A DNA stretch of 64,000 nt from Oceanobacillus_B kapialis (GCF_042685265.1 NZ_JBHUMX010000036.1); one strand, 5' to 3'; positions 26,000 to 34,943 are shown, counted from the stretch's first letter. Numbers and translations are program-made. The notes: generated by a model from the letters alone, not told the origin.

Positions 26000-26763
26000 G
26001 CTTCCCCCTCCTTTTCCGGACGTCCTTTAATAAGCAGCTTTTCCAGCAGTAAGATTAAGCTGAAGAACAGCAAGCATAAAACCATGATAAAAAATATTGC
26101 TACAAAGACGCGATCTGTTCGGAATGAGGACTGCGCCAATGTCATATACACGCCGATTCCTTGGTTGGCGCCAAGCCATTCAGAAATTACTGCCCCCATC
26201 ACACTGTAGGTTGCAGATATTTTCAAACCTGAGAAAACAGCGGGCAACGCATGGGGCAATTCAAGCTTTGTGAAAACTTGTCTTCTTGATGCGCCTGCCA
26301 TGTACATATAATGCTTCATCTCAGCATTTGTTTGCCTGAATCCATCCAAGGCTGCGACTGCAATAGGAAAGAAACAAACTAGGGTTATAATAAAAAGCTT
26401 CGGCAGGACACCAAATCCGAACCAAATAATTAGTAATGGTGCCAGTACAATAATTGGAATGTTTTGCGAAAGAATGAGCAACGGATAGAATGCTTCCCGT
26501 ACACGAGGTAGCATGTGTAGTAACACAGCAATAAGCAAACCGATACTTGTTCCAATCACAAAGCCTAATATGGATAGCTGGGTTGTGGAAACAAGATGAT
26601 GCGCATAATTTGCCCAGGTGCTCGCCCCTTCTTCCATAATCGTTAAGGGTGCTGGTAACAACCATGCTGGGATGGCAAATATTCGGCTGCTTATCTCCCA
26701 TAAAACAAGCAAAAGGACAACGACCAATACAGGTCGCCATCCTTGATTCAATATTTTCTTCAT
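25996..26763 (-). CDS. thiX: ABC transporter permease for thiamine precursor (ThiX-like)
   Basis: A 255-residue inner-membrane permease with six hydrophobic helices and the cytoplasmic coupling loop MAGASRRQVFTKLELPHALP (near 165-190), which docks to the ATPase. The family is the BPD_transp_1 group of nitrate/taurine/HMP importers. It lies 42 bases after the thiamine-binding protein gene in the same operon. Confidence 0.88.
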   Translation of the reverse strand: MKKILNQGWRPVLVVVLLLVLWEISSRIFAIPAWLLPAPLTIMEEGASTWANYAHHLVSTTQLSILGFVIGTSIGLLIAVLLHMLPRVREAFYPLLILSQNIPIIVLAPLLIIWFGFGVLPKLFIITLVCFFPIAVAALDGFRQTNAEMKHYMYMAGASRRQVFTKLELPHALPAVFSGLKISATYSVMGAVISEWLGANQGIGVYMTLAQSSFRTDRVFVAIFFIMVLCLLFFSLILLLEKLLIKGRPEKEGEA

Positions 26764-26805
26764 TTTAGCCGGGATACTTATGAGGAGTATCCCTCACCTC
26801 CCATC

Positions 26806-27096
26806 TTAACGGTACTTTTCCGTTAATACATCCATTGATGCACCCTCAGGCTTGTAATACACCTTCACTTGGGAAATAATGCTCGGGCAACCAAGAGAGG
26901 CCATTTTCTCATTCATTTGCTCAATAATGGTAAATAGCTCTGTCAATTCACCTTCCATAGTTGTTTCTAACGGATTCACTTGATACTTTACCCCAGACTT
27001 TTCAATAACCTCGATAGCCTTATCTACATACGGAATGGAATCCTCCCCGTTTTTTGTTTTCGGGATAATTTGAATGCTTACTAATGCGTTTGCCAT
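26806..27096 (-). CDS. Thiamine-binding protein of the MTH1187/YkoF family (DUF77)
   Basis: A 96-residue protein with the family pattern NALVSIQIIPKT at the N-terminus, the VIEKSGVKYQVNPLETTMEGEL central segment and VKVYYKP near the end. YkoF of B. subtilis binds thiamine and HMP and is encoded with an ABC transporter under a TPP riboswitch. Here the single-domain form lies between thiY and thiX. It probably binds the imported pyrimidine or thiamine in the cytoplasm. Confidence 0.85.
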   Translation of the reverse strand: MANALVSIQIIPKTKNGEDSIPYVDKAIEVIEKSGVKYQVNPLETTMEGELTELFTIIEQMNEKMASLGCPSIISQVKVYYKPEGASMDVLTEKYR

Positions 27097-27113
27097 ATTA
27101 TATCTCTCCTATT

Positions 27114-28118
27114 CTACTTTTCTGGTAAAAATTCATTTGTATAAGCGCTACTGGCATCTAGTTCTTCTTCCAATAGTCCATTCTCATACATCCAGTCACC
27201 ATAATTCTGCCAAACTTCTTCGTCTTGAATGCCCCATTGGGTTGCGTCATCCTGATACTTCGGTGAGATCCATTCCTGACTTGCCTTAACCAATTCAGGA
27301 TCAAGGTCTGGAACAGCTTCAATTAAAATATCTGCTGCTTCACCCGGGTTCTCTATGGCATATTCATAGCCTCTGGACACTGCTTTCACAAATGCTTGAA
27401 CTGTTTCCGGGTCTGATTCTATTAAACTCTCATTCGTCGTCACGACAGGTGTATAGTAATCTAGCTTTTCACTGTAATCTGTCAGATACTGCATATTTAA
27501 TTCAGTGCCACGAAGCTCTGCTTCCACACCAGTCCAACCATAATAGATCCAGGCAAAATCTACATCTCTTTCCACTGCAGTGAAAAAGTCGGTATTTCCC
27601 ATATTAATAATGTTGACATCCTCTGCACTGGCATCTTCCTGCTTCATTAAGGAATCAATCACTGCTTTCTCTACAGGCGCGCCCCAGCCTCCATACGTTT
27701 TTCCAGCGTAATCGGCAGGAGAGGTGATCCCTTTGTCTGCCGGTGAAGCAAATCCTGATGTATTATGCTGAATAATTGCGGCAATCGAGACAATTGGAAT
27801 ATCTTGAATACGCGCTTCCGTTATAGCTTCTTGTGCACCTATGCCAAATTCCGCCTGTCCTGAGGCAACTACTTGGTCTGCACCTGATTCACCGGGCATT
27901 GTAATTTCTACATCTAATCCTTCCTCTTCAAAATAACCTTCAGCCTGTGCAACATAGAGGCCGGTGTGATTCGTATTTGGTGTCCAATCAAGCACCATCG
28001 TCACTTCTTTTAATTCTTGGTTCTCCTGTTGATTTTCCCCTTCATCTGTTGCGGATTGATTACAGCCTGCAACAAGCAAGATAACCAACACGAGCATACT
28101 AAGTACGAACTTCTTCAT
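27114..28118 (-). CDS. thiY: Thiamine-precursor (HMP or formylaminopyrimidine) binding lipoprotein
   Basis: This 334-residue protein has a lipoprotein signal ending in LLVAGC and the NMT1/THI5-like periplasmic-binding fold. Typical features are VTMVLDWTPNTNHTGLYVAQAEGYF after an acidic linker, GIGAQEAITEA and FAWIYYGWTG. ThiY of Bacillus halodurans binds N-formyl-4-amino-5-aminomethyl-2-methylpyrimidine for salvage. I place the start at 28118 (MKKFVL), which follows AAAGGAGG; the frame upstream runs into the riboswitch terminator. It is the first gene of the operon. Confidence 0.9.
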   Translation of the reverse strand: MKKFVLSMLVLVILLVAGCNQSATDEGENQQENQELKEVTMVLDWTPNTNHTGLYVAQAEGYFEEEGLDVEITMPGESGADQVVASGQAEFGIGAQEAITEARIQDIPIVSIAAIIQHNTSGFASPADKGITSPADYAGKTYGGWGAPVEKAVIDSLMKQEDASAEDVNIINMGNTDFFTAVERDVDFAWIYYGWTGVEAELRGTELNMQYLTDYSEKLDYYTPVVTTNESLIESDPETVQAFVKAVSRGYEYAIENPGEAADILIEAVPDLDPELVKASQEWISPKYQDDATQWGIQDEEVWQNYGDWMYENGLLEEELDASSAYTNEFLPEK

Positions 28119-28185
28119 TCCTTTTTCCTCCTTTTTGTGTAAGACAAATAATGTTGTTATGGAGGAACATATGGTTTTCATGCAC

Positions 28186-28218
28186 AAAAAAATGCGCTCA
28201 GGGCTCACCCAGGCGCAT
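28186..28218 (-). terminator. Intrinsic terminator of the TPP riboswitch
   Basis: ATGCGC and GCGCAT arms (28192-28197 and 28213-28218) with inner TGGG/CCC pairing are followed by seven T on the minus strand, between the aptamer and thiY. Thiamine pyrophosphate binding is expected to favour it. Confidence 0.85.
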
Positions 28219-28242
28219 ATATCGTCACATTCACTTCTATAT

Positions 28243-28332
28243 GTTCCCTACGCTGGTTTGAGCCAGATCAGGTTCCAAGGGTCTATATCTTACGGATATC
28301 ATCTCAACCAGCAACACTGGTCCCCCTACATC
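28243..28332 (-). ncRNA. TPP riboswitch (THI element)
   Basis: The minus strand shows the conserved blocks in order: GGGG..CTGGTTGAGA, ACCCTTGGAACCTGATCTGG and ACCAGCGTAGGGA. These are the P1-P5 aptamer segments that bind thiamine pyrophosphate. It lies upstream of thiY and is followed by a terminator, so it should switch off the operon when thiamine pyrophosphate is plentiful. Confidence 0.97.
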
Positions 28333-28403
28333 GAAACGTACTATTCAATTAACAACATTACATTGTTTACTTTGCCATAGTTTTTGGGAAAATTCAAGTT
28401 AGT

Positions 28404-29759
28404 TTAGTTGTCATCTGCGACCCCCTGTTCCGTTTCTTGAAGCGCACGGAGAATTTCCTTAGATGACTGATTTATTTTATCTACATTTATTTCAGGAATG
28501 GGTGCGTCAGATAGATTATACTTTTCTTTGAGCTGCAAAATTCTTTCTACACTTTGATTAACCCTTGCTTCTGTTATCGTTCCATCTTTTACAGCTTTCG
28601 TTAAGCTGTTAAGGGCTTTCCGTTTATTTTTGTCCCCATGGCAAACTAAAACAATATCATTACCTGCTTGCACAGCTTTTACGGTAGCATCACCTATATC
28701 ATAATTCTCTAAAATGGCTCCCATGGTCATATCATCGGTTATAACTACTCCTTTGAAGCCTAACTCCTCCCTTAAAAGAGTAGTAATCACATTTTCAGAT
28801 AAGGAAGAGGGATACTCCTTATCTATTGCTGGTAAAAGGATATGAGCCACCATTGTCATATCAGCTTGGTAATTGATGGCTTTTTTAAATGGAACTAATT
28901 CCCTTTTACGAAGACTTTGCAGGTTATGATTTACAACTGGTAATCCTAAATGTGAATCAACACTTGTGTCCCCATGTCCTGGAAAATGTTTGATTACAGG
29001 GATAACCCCTTTTGATTGGATACCTTTCATTTCAGCAATGCCCATTTGTGAAACAATTTCCTTATTATCCCCGAATGCTCTCTTGCCGATAACTGGATTC
29101 TGTGGATTACTATTAATATCCATCACAGGCGCCATGGAAATATTAAAACCGAATGAGCTTACCCTTTCGCCAATCGCTTCTCCAACTTTAAAGGCAAGCT
29201 CCTTACTGTTACGATCCCCAATTTCTTCACTGTCCGGAAGCTTGATTATTTCCGTAGGCATTCTTGATACAGAACCACCTTCTTCATCTACGGAAATAAA
29301 TAAAGGTATTTGTGATCCGACCTTTATTTCCTTTAGCTCACGATTTAAAGCCGTTAATTGCTGGGAGTCTGTGACATTCTTTTCAAACAAAATCACCCCG
29401 CCAATATGGTTGTTCTCAATTAACCTTCTTGTTGTTTCATTGATTTTGGTACCTTCAAACCCAAACATAAGCATTTGACCAATTTTTTCTTTCATTGTCA
29501 TAGAAGCAATCTTTGCTTGAACTGGATTTTTTGTGTTAGCCGAAGTGGATCCTTCCGTGTCGATTTCCTGCTTTGAAGAAGTAGCTCGTTCAGTGCTTTC
29601 CCCTTCTTCACTTTCCTCATTGGCTTGCTCTGTTCTACCGGCTGCCTCATCATTAGCTTGGTCCAAACTATTTTCGGGATCATCGGAACATCCTATCAGT
29701 AGGATGATAAATAACAGACCTACATAAAGCCCTATCGCTTTCCAATTAATGGTGCTCAT
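28404..29759 (-). CDS. nagZ: NagZ-like beta-N-acetylhexosaminidase lipoprotein (GH3)
   Basis: This 451-residue glycoside hydrolase family 3 enzyme has a lipoprotein signal (LLIGCSDD), a long acidic, glutamate- and serine-rich linker, and then the catalytic domain from about 85. The NagZ signature KHFPGHGDTSVDSH is near 265, and the nucleophile motif VVITDDMTMGAI near 345. GH3 NagZ enzymes remove N-acetylglucosamine from muropeptides in cell-wall recycling; in Bacillus they act outside the membrane. It is a single gene between the riboswitch and yerC, at a position where B. subtilis has none. Confidence 0.88.
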   Translation of the reverse strand: MSTINWKAIGLYVGLLFIILLIGCSDDPENSLDQANDEAAGRTEQANEESEEGESTERATSSKQEIDTEGSTSANTKNPVQAKIASMTMKEKIGQMLMFGFEGTKINETTRRLIENNHIGGVILFEKNVTDSQQLTALNRELKEIKVGSQIPLFISVDEEGGSVSRMPTEIIKLPDSEEIGDRNSKELAFKVGEAIGERVSSFGFNISMAPVMDINSNPQNPVIGKRAFGDNKEIVSQMGIAEMKGIQSKGVIPVIKHFPGHGDTSVDSHLGLPVVNHNLQSLRKRELVPFKKAINYQADMTMVAHILLPAIDKEYPSSLSENVITTLLREELGFKGVVITDDMTMGAILENYDIGDATVKAVQAGNDIVLVCHGDKNKRKALNSLTKAVKDGTITEARVNQSVERILQLKEKYNLSDAPIPEINVDKINQSSKEILRALQETEQGVADDN

Positions 29760-29826
29760 TCTTATGCTGTCCTCCCTTGATAAGCGATCTAACCTTCTTC
29801 ACATTTATCTCGTTACTCCGTATTAT

Positions 29827-29867
29827 AAACAAAGAGATGCTGGACTATAACCAGCATCTCTTTGTTT
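29827..29867 (-). terminator. Terminator of yerB-yerC
   Basis: A 17-bp perfect stem (29827-29843 with 29851-29867) overlaps the yerC stop codon (29866-29868), so the last codons are part of the hairpin. It ends in TTTGTTT on the minus strand. Confidence 0.8.
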
Positions 29868-30168
29868 AGGTTGCTTCTTCATCTTTTAATCGGTCTAAGA
29901 CCATTTTATATCCTTCACTTCCATAATTAATACATCTACGTACACGGGAGATAGTTGCGGTGGAAGCATTTGTTTCCTGTTCAATAACTGTGTATGTACG
30001 GCCTTCGGTAAGCATTTTTGCCACCTGGAGCCTTTGAGATATAGCATGTATCTCAGACATCGTCGCAATATCGTCAAAAAAGCGATAGCACTCTTCCCGG
30101 TCTTTTAACGTAAGAATTGCGTCAAACAATTGATCAAGCTGTTCTCCGCGTAGTTTATCTATTTGCAC
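29866..30168 (-). CDS. yerC: YerC/YecD-family TrpR-like regulator
   Basis: A 100-residue protein of the YerC family, which carries a TrpR-like helix-turn-helix. The HTH region is RTYTVIEQETNASTATISRVRRCINYGSEGYKMVLDRL (about 53-92), read in pieces as TASTATISRV-like recognition helix and NYGSEGY. The B. subtilis orthologue is a DNA-binding protein of unclear target. It follows yerB by 12 bases. Confidence 0.87.
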   Translation of the reverse strand: MQIDKLRGEQLDQLFDAILTLKDREECYRFFDDIATMSEIHAISQRLQVAKMLTEGRTYTVIEQETNASTATISRVRRCINYGSEGYKMVLDRLKDEEAT

Positions 30169-30180
30169 AAGTAAGCCCTC

Positions 30181-31227
30181 CTACTTTTCATTCGATATGG
30201 TGACGGAATTGGTTAACCCAGGGTTAGTCGGAATGACATTGATCCAGGTTTTACCTGGCACAAAACCGACTACTTCTCCATCCTTTACAGGGACAATTCT
30301 TCCCTCTCTGTTTTCCCATTGTAGCTGCTGCACTTTTCCTTTTTGTAAAAGATAAGCATCTCCACCTGATGCCATGTCAACTGCCCGCCGTCCCTGGTCA
30401 TCAATTACTTCATGGGATGTTTCTACGATGAACACATTTGCTGCCTGTATCGGTTCTTCCGAATTTAGTTCTACAGTTTGTTCCCCGTCATTAAAACGAT
30501 TATAAACCCCCGCGCTTGCTTCATAATCAAATTCAACAATTTCCATAGGCTTCTCAGAATATACAATCTCTATGTGCTGTGCGGCTTCACCTGAAACTTC
30601 TGCATCCGCAGATACAAAAGGAAGTGGCTGGACATCTGCACTTGCCTCATACCCTTTACTTTCCGCAACATCATATACTGCACCTAGTTGTAAATAGGAA
30701 TTATGGGGAGCTTGGCGGAAGGCTTCCCGTTTGAATAAGTTACCATCATTATCATAAAGGGATCCATTTAAATGATCAATTCCCCTGTCCGCAATCATAT
30801 CGTTCACAAAACCTGCTGCCCCGTGATATACATAAAGCGCGTTATAATCATCGGCTAGCGTAAAATAATACTCTCGAGCGCTTCTCACTGGCCCAACAAC
30901 CTCAGGCATTTCACTTTGGAACAGAGCAAGAAACCGTGTGATTCTGCCTTCTGCTAATATTTCAAATACAATATCCGCTTTCGATAAGCCTGTTTGAGGT
31001 CTTGCTTTTGTATGGTTGTTCACCATTACCGAAACAATTCTATTGTTAATCGGCTCCTCTGCTGCGACACCTGTTAAAGGAGCGACATATTCTGCTGTTT
31101 CTTCCGGTTGTTCAGTCTTTTCCTGCATATCTGTATCTTTCGTATCATTGTTCTCCGCTTCTTTTTCCTCGGAGCACCCGACGAGCAAGATGAATGCAAA
31201 GACAAGCATCCATACTAATTTTTTCAT
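30181..31227 (-). CDS. yerB: DUF3048 lipoprotein YerB
   Basis: A 348-residue lipoprotein with signal and lipobox LLVGC (cysteine near 18), an acidic linker, and the two-part DUF3048 domain. Key segments are PLTGVAAEEPINNRIVSVMVNNH, RPQTGLSKADIVFEILAEGRITRFLALFQS and VGPVRSAREYY. These match YerB of B. subtilis, which helps control cell-surface protein processing; the role is not well known. The start at 31227 (MKKLVW) is preferred because the signal peptide begins there; an in-frame GTG at 31236 is possible. Confidence 0.88.
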   Translation of the reverse strand: MKKLVWMLVFAFILLVGCSEEKEAENNDTKDTDMQEKTEQPEETAEYVAPLTGVAAEEPINNRIVSVMVNNHTKARPQTGLSKADIVFEILAEGRITRFLALFQSEMPEVVGPVRSAREYYFTLADDYNALYVYHGAAGFVNDMIADRGIDHLNGSLYDNDGNLFKREAFRQAPHNSYLQLGAVYDVAESKGYEASADVQPLPFVSADAEVSGEAAQHIEIVYSEKPMEIVEFDYEASAGVYNRFNDGEQTVELNSEEPIQAANVFIVETSHEVIDDQGRRAVDMASGGDAYLLQKGKVQQLQWENREGRIVPVKDGEVVGFVPGKTWINVIPTNPGLTNSVTISNEK

Positions 31228-31272
31228 TCTTCCCACAACACCCTTAGTAACTAGATTTTACTCTATTATACG

Positions 31273-33015
31273 CTAACACATGGTTGCTGGGAATAGTACT
31301 TCCTTTTTCTTAACGTCCATAATACCCCGTTGTGTAATTCGAACATAAGGTAAATGGGTAGAAGATAGAAAAAATATGGAGTAAACCGGATCGTTAAAGG
31401 CATAGCCAAATTCTTTCAAAATAGCCTTAAGCTGCTTTTCCTTCTCAATTAACGCAGACATCTGCCCATCATACATGGTACCTGAGAGCGTTAATGGAAT
31501 TTCTAACAAAATTTCTCCATCATGCACAAGCACAATACCTCCGCCTAATTCCTTCAAGCGCTTGCCGGCAAGAACAATGTCGGATTTGTTTTTGCCGATA
31601 AAAATAAAATCTCCCGTCGTCGAATAAGAGCTCGCCAACCCGCCCAGTCGATCTGTAAATCCACGGATTGTTGTATTCACACGCCACTTCCCTTTTCTGT
31701 CTAAAAGGAGGAGAAAAGCATCCATCTTGGTGTCTGGTAATCTCTCTGTTGTGATGTCCGTATCAATGGCGTAAGGTTTAATAATCACATCATTTACCAT
31801 ATCAAGTCCAATGGGTACGGAAAATTGCAACTGCCTTTCCGTTAGCTGCCAATCATAAGACAGAGCTCCTATCCCGTAAGCTTCCCAGTCTACTACCTTG
31901 GATATACTTTGAGCGAGATTGTCTTTAACGATCCATTGCCCTTTAGCCAAAACGCTTTCCGGGTGTGGGTTATTCTTCTCCATAAGAAAATTAATATTAG
32001 CAATTCTTCCAGGCGCAATGCTTCCAAGCTGTTCCTGCAAGCTAAGGTGTTTGGCAGCATTATAGCTTGCCATCAAGTAAGCCTCCTCCAGTGGCACGCC
32101 TTTCTCAATCGCAATTTCAATGCAAACATTCATTAAACCGTCCTCATAAAAGCCCGGTGTCGCTCCATCCGTTGTCATCGTGAGATTATCATAGCTTTTC
32201 AAGTTCATGGCTTGTAATTCTTCCAATAGTTTTGGCAAATCTGGCCGAATAGAAGAATAGCGCAACCCGACCTGATAGCCAAGCTGTAGCCTGCGCATAA
32301 CCTCTTCCCCTGTCATGGATTCATGGTCTGCATTAACCCCTAACAGCTTCATTTTCGTTAAGGTTTTCTCGGATGCTCCTGGCAGATGCCCTTCAACTGG
32401 CTTTCCCTGCCGCTTTGTTTCCTGTATCCAATGCAAAAGGCGGTCGTCTCCAGCTAATAAATCCGGCCATGAAGTCAGTTCTCCCCCTTGTACAACAGCC
32501 GGATGCTTGATCCATGATAAAATTTCCTGTGTATTAAAAAGCTGTGTGTCATCCTTTAATTCTGTTTGCGCATCAAAGCGCGCCCACCAATACATGGACA
32601 CAGGGTGTTTTTGAAAATCATTCAATAAAGAAAACGCTTTCTTTTTATTCAATAATAAAAGCCAGAGGATGTTATCATTCACAAGTGTTGTTGTTCCAGT
32701 TTGTGCTGCATGATTCGCCAGTTCTTCCGGATTATATAATTGAAATGGATGGGCATGCGGCTCAATATAACCAGGCACAAGATACTTACCAGAACAGTCC
32801 ATCGTTTCTACACCATCTGTATTTGCCGGCAGGTTTTCCCCAACATAGACGATTCGATCGTTCACAATCCAAATATTTGCTGAAATCCAAGCTTTGGTAT
32901 ACGTATTCAAATACACAGCATTGGTCAGGAGCAAATCAGGCTTATCCAGTCCATCAATTACGCTGACATGCTGTCTCAGTTCACGGTTTCTCCAATAATA
33001 ACCATTCTCTAACAT
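31273..33015 (-). CDS. yerA: Adenine-deaminase-family amidohydrolase YerA
   Basis: A 580-residue metal-dependent hydrolase with the adenine deaminase layout. The metal site IEPHAHPFQLY is near 85, a VEGHLPG segment near 205 and TTDGATPGF near 280, then a C-terminal beta domain ending in MDVKKKEVLF. YerA is a paralogue of AdeC and its activity is not certain. ATG 33015 follows GGAG by eight bases; a TTG six bases earlier is also in frame. It lies next to the pur operon in B. subtilis too, but here the 33.1-36.4 kb segment separates them. Confidence 0.85.
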   Translation of the reverse strand: MLENGYYWRNRELRQHVSVIDGLDKPDLLLTNAVYLNTYTKAWISANIWIVNDRIVYVGENLPANTDGVETMDCSGKYLVPGYIEPHAHPFQLYNPEELANHAAQTGTTTLVNDNILWLLLLNKKKAFSLLNDFQKHPVSMYWWARFDAQTELKDDTQLFNTQEILSWIKHPAVVQGGELTSWPDLLAGDDRLLHWIQETKRQGKPVEGHLPGASEKTLTKMKLLGVNADHESMTGEEVMRRLQLGYQVGLRYSSIRPDLPKLLEELQAMNLKSYDNLTMTTDGATPGFYEDGLMNVCIEIAIEKGVPLEEAYLMASYNAAKHLSLQEQLGSIAPGRIANINFLMEKNNPHPESVLAKGQWIVKDNLAQSISKVVDWEAYGIGALSYDWQLTERQLQFSVPIGLDMVNDVIIKPYAIDTDITTERLPDTKMDAFLLLLDRKGKWRVNTTIRGFTDRLGGLASSYSTTGDFIFIGKNKSDIVLAGKRLKELGGGIVLVHDGEILLEIPLTLSGTMYDGQMSALIEKEKQLKAILKEFGYAFNDPVYSIFFLSSTHLPYVRITQRGIMDVKKKEVLFPATMC

Positions 33016-33122
33016 AAGCAACGCTCCAATAATTCATTTTCTTTATTTTACCATAAAATTCGCTTTAACACTGTAAAGTTAGCATTAAAAAGGGATGACT
33101 ATTTTGTGAATGGGAGAGTGGG

Positions 33123-33290
33123 GTGGTTTTATTTTTGGGTGTTGTGGTTTAGCATTTGGGTGTTCTGGTTTCACTTTGCGGGGCTGTGGTTCCACTTTGG
33201 GATGCTCTGGTTTCACTTTTGGGTGAGGTGGTTTCACTTTTGAGTGTTGTGGTTTCACTTTTGAGTGTTGTGGTTTCACTTTGCGGGGCT
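33123..33290 (+). repeat. 21-bp minisatellite B (eight units)
   Basis: Eight consecutive 21-bp units follow without gaps. The clean form is GTGGTTTCACTTTTGAGTGTT (two identical copies in a row); the others vary mainly in the last eight bases (TGCGGGGCT, TGGGTGAGG and similar). The unit start GTGGTT is nearly constant. Both strands stay open in one frame because the unit is seven codons long, but no ribosome site is present. The array runs into the 5' end of the next membrane-protein frame. Confidence 0.9.
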
Positions 33291-33311
33291 TTGGTCTTAA
33301 AAAAACTTCAA

Positions 33312-33854
33312 ATGCTCCATTTTCCAATAATGGTATTTTTCATTTCTATCGTGTTATTTGATTTAATGGCTATTATATTATTAACCCAAAATTACTACTT
33401 TGCTTTTCTTAAGCCTACAAGCTTCATTATTCCATCAATTCTTACTTTACTTGCTCTTTTTCTTGTATTAATAGACTTAAAGCCAGCAAGGTTTTGGGCA
33501 CTTATTATCACAGTTTTAGTAATGCCTCTTTTAATCCCATTTGCCTTTATACATTTATTTGTTGATTTGAGTAATTCTTATGAAACTGTAACGTCCCCTG
33601 ATGGAAAAAACATATTAATTATAGAGCACAGAGATGCTACCCTAGGGGAAACAAATCATTTTTACAATATTTACATGAAAAAACCTCTTGGATTAATGAA
33701 AAAATTAAATGATGAAACGATACATATTATGACTAGAGGAACGAATGACAGTAACTTAGAAGTTTTAGGGATAGATAATACTGAATGGGTTGAGGATAAC
33801 TATGTTATTTTTCGTTCTTCTTATGGAGAGACGAAGGTAGAATTTAATTATTGA
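33312..33854 (+). CDS. Unrecognised membrane protein, possibly 5'-truncated
   Basis: The frame reads through the minisatellite upstream, but coding character starts around ATG 33312 or 33330. About three hydrophobic helices (roughly residues 5-23, 30-51 and 56-76) are followed by a soluble domain of about 100 residues beginning near SYETVTSPDGKNI, which resembles small beta-rich exported domains of DUF5412-like proteins. No ribosome site precedes either ATG, suggesting that the repeat array has replaced the start of the gene. No function can be assigned. Confidence 0.5.
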   Translation: MLHFPIMVFFISIVLFDLMAIILLTQNYYFAFLKPTSFIIPSILTLLALFLVLIDLKPARFWALIITVLVMPLLIPFAFIHLFVDLSNSYETVTSPDGKNILIIEHRDATLGETNHFYNIYMKKPLGLMKKLNDETIHIMTRGTNDSNLEVLGIDNTEWVEDNYVIFRSSYGETKVEFNY

Positions 33855-33894
33855 TGGTTGCATACAGCACGACCCACTTAACGCTCTTTCGGTA

Positions 33895-33995
33895 CTAGTT
33901 TATGTAACGTGTCAATTCTTTTATTGGAACAGAACTTATCACCAATGCTGCAACAAAACAATTATAGCCAGACTTCTAACTTTTAATGCCTCCTT
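33895..33995 (-). pseudogene. Possible decayed small secreted peptide gene
   Basis: On the minus strand an AAGGAGG site (33989-33995) is followed by a basic start and hydrophobic run reading KVRSLAIIVL, then, in another frame, VAALVISSVP and a polar end with TAG at 33895. The start codon is ATT-like and the frame is broken, so it is either a dead small-peptide gene or chance. Confidence 0.25.
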
Positions 33996-34082
33996 ATTCA
34001 TTTATGCTACCTTTTTTGTTTAAGTGAGCAAACTCAGATGCCTACATATTTTCTTTCTTAAATCGTAACATAAATTTACGCT

Positions 34083-34115
34083 GCCCCTAATTGTTTATTT
34101 CGGGGCTTCTTATTA
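34083..34115 (+). terminator. Weak hairpin with T-rich tail
   Basis: GCCCC (34083-34087) pairs with GGGGC (34102-34106) and is followed by TTCTTATTATTCTT. The stem is short, so termination is uncertain. The stretch 33855-34082 otherwise holds nothing on the plus strand that I can support. Confidence 0.3.
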
Positions 34116-34168
34116 TTCTTCTCAAAAAGAGCATACTATTCCATAATCATATTTGTGGAGAGATAATT

Positions 34169-34615
34169 ATGAAAAAGCATGTAATTTCTTTACTTATCGT
34201 CACAGCAGTTTTCTTTTATTATGACACTTCAACTTTTGCCATGCTAAAACCTTCAGACCCAACCGAAGATTCGTATGAGCTAAAAATCCAGGATATCCTA
34301 ATGCTGTTATTAGGTGAAGATATAGAAAGGGCAGTGAACCATTATTACGAAGAATATTTAACAGAATCACCATCCGTTTATCCGTATCAAGTCGATATTG
34401 CTGAGGTAGAAAGAGTAGAGGGTTTTCGCAGCTTTCATTTCCGACTAACATTAGAGCTTACACCAGTGGTGGGTCCCCACATTCCTGTTGGGAAAGATAG
34501 ACTGACTTTTGAGATTTCCCCTATCATCCCTGATGATGTTAAACTAACTAATTTCGAGCATATTGAAACATACGAGCTTCCCCCACACTGGCAACACTTA
34601 ATATTACAAAAGTAA
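34169..34615 (+). CDS. DUF3888-domain secreted protein
   Basis: A 148-residue protein with a signal peptide (MKKHVISLL and a hydrophobic core, cleavage probably after TFA near residue 24). The mature part has the DUF3888 pattern of sporulating Bacillaceae: LKIQDILMLLLGEDIERAVNHYY, then PSVYPYQVDIAEVER, FRLTLELTPVVGPHIPVGKDRLTFEI. The function is unknown. ATG 34169 follows GGAGAG by seven bases; the frame upstream has no ribosome site. Confidence 0.75.
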   Translation: MKKHVISLLIVTAVFFYYDTSTFAMLKPSDPTEDSYELKIQDILMLLLGEDIERAVNHYYEEYLTESPSVYPYQVDIAEVERVEGFRSFHFRLTLELTPVVGPHIPVGKDRLTFEISPIIPDDVKLTNFEHIETYELPPHWQHLILQK

Positions 34616-34627
34616 AGAAGGAAAGCT

Positions 34628-34867
34628 TTAAAGAATGGATATAACCTCTACATCTTCCCATAAATCCTTTAGGCTTTTCCCCTCTATTTTCCCTTTTTGT
34701 AAAAGTTCTTTTGGAGTTTTATGGTATGTACAATATTTATTAGACTCTGCTAAACCAAAGCCTTCTTGTACATTTAATGTTATGTATAGCTTCCCTTTAT
34801 ATTTAAATTCAATTTCGTGACCGATATGAATATCTCTAACCAATTCTTGATAAGTATAACGTTCCAT
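34628..34867 (-). CDS. Hypothetical protein, 79 aa
   Basis: A small intact frame with a GAGGAG site seven bases before ATG. It has short motifs EFKYKGKLYITLN and GFGLAES, suggesting a small beta-sheet domain. There is no signal peptide. It is convergent with the DUF3888 gene, the stops being 13 bases apart. I do not recognise the family. Confidence 0.6.
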   Translation of the reverse strand: MERYTYQELVRDIHIGHEIEFKYKGKLYITLNVQEGFGLAESNKYCTYHKTPKELLQKGKIEGKSLKDLWEDVEVISIL

Positions 34868-34943
34868 ACAATTTTCTCCTCAACTTGTCTTTATTTCATT
34901 CAGCTCTATGTTCCCATCAAATTGTTACGACAAATTTTAATAA

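Noticed and set aside
27074..27289. Plus-strand frame across the thiY / thiamine-binding junction
   Set aside because: Opposite to two well-supported genes, no ribosome site.
33085..33327. 80-codon KVKPQH-repeat frame in minisatellite B
   Set aside because: Same reason: translated repeat units without start signals.
33855..34082. Promoter or RNA gene in the stretch after the membrane-protein gene
   Set aside because: No convincing -35/-10 pair or known RNA pattern; only a possible decayed peptide gene on the minus strand.
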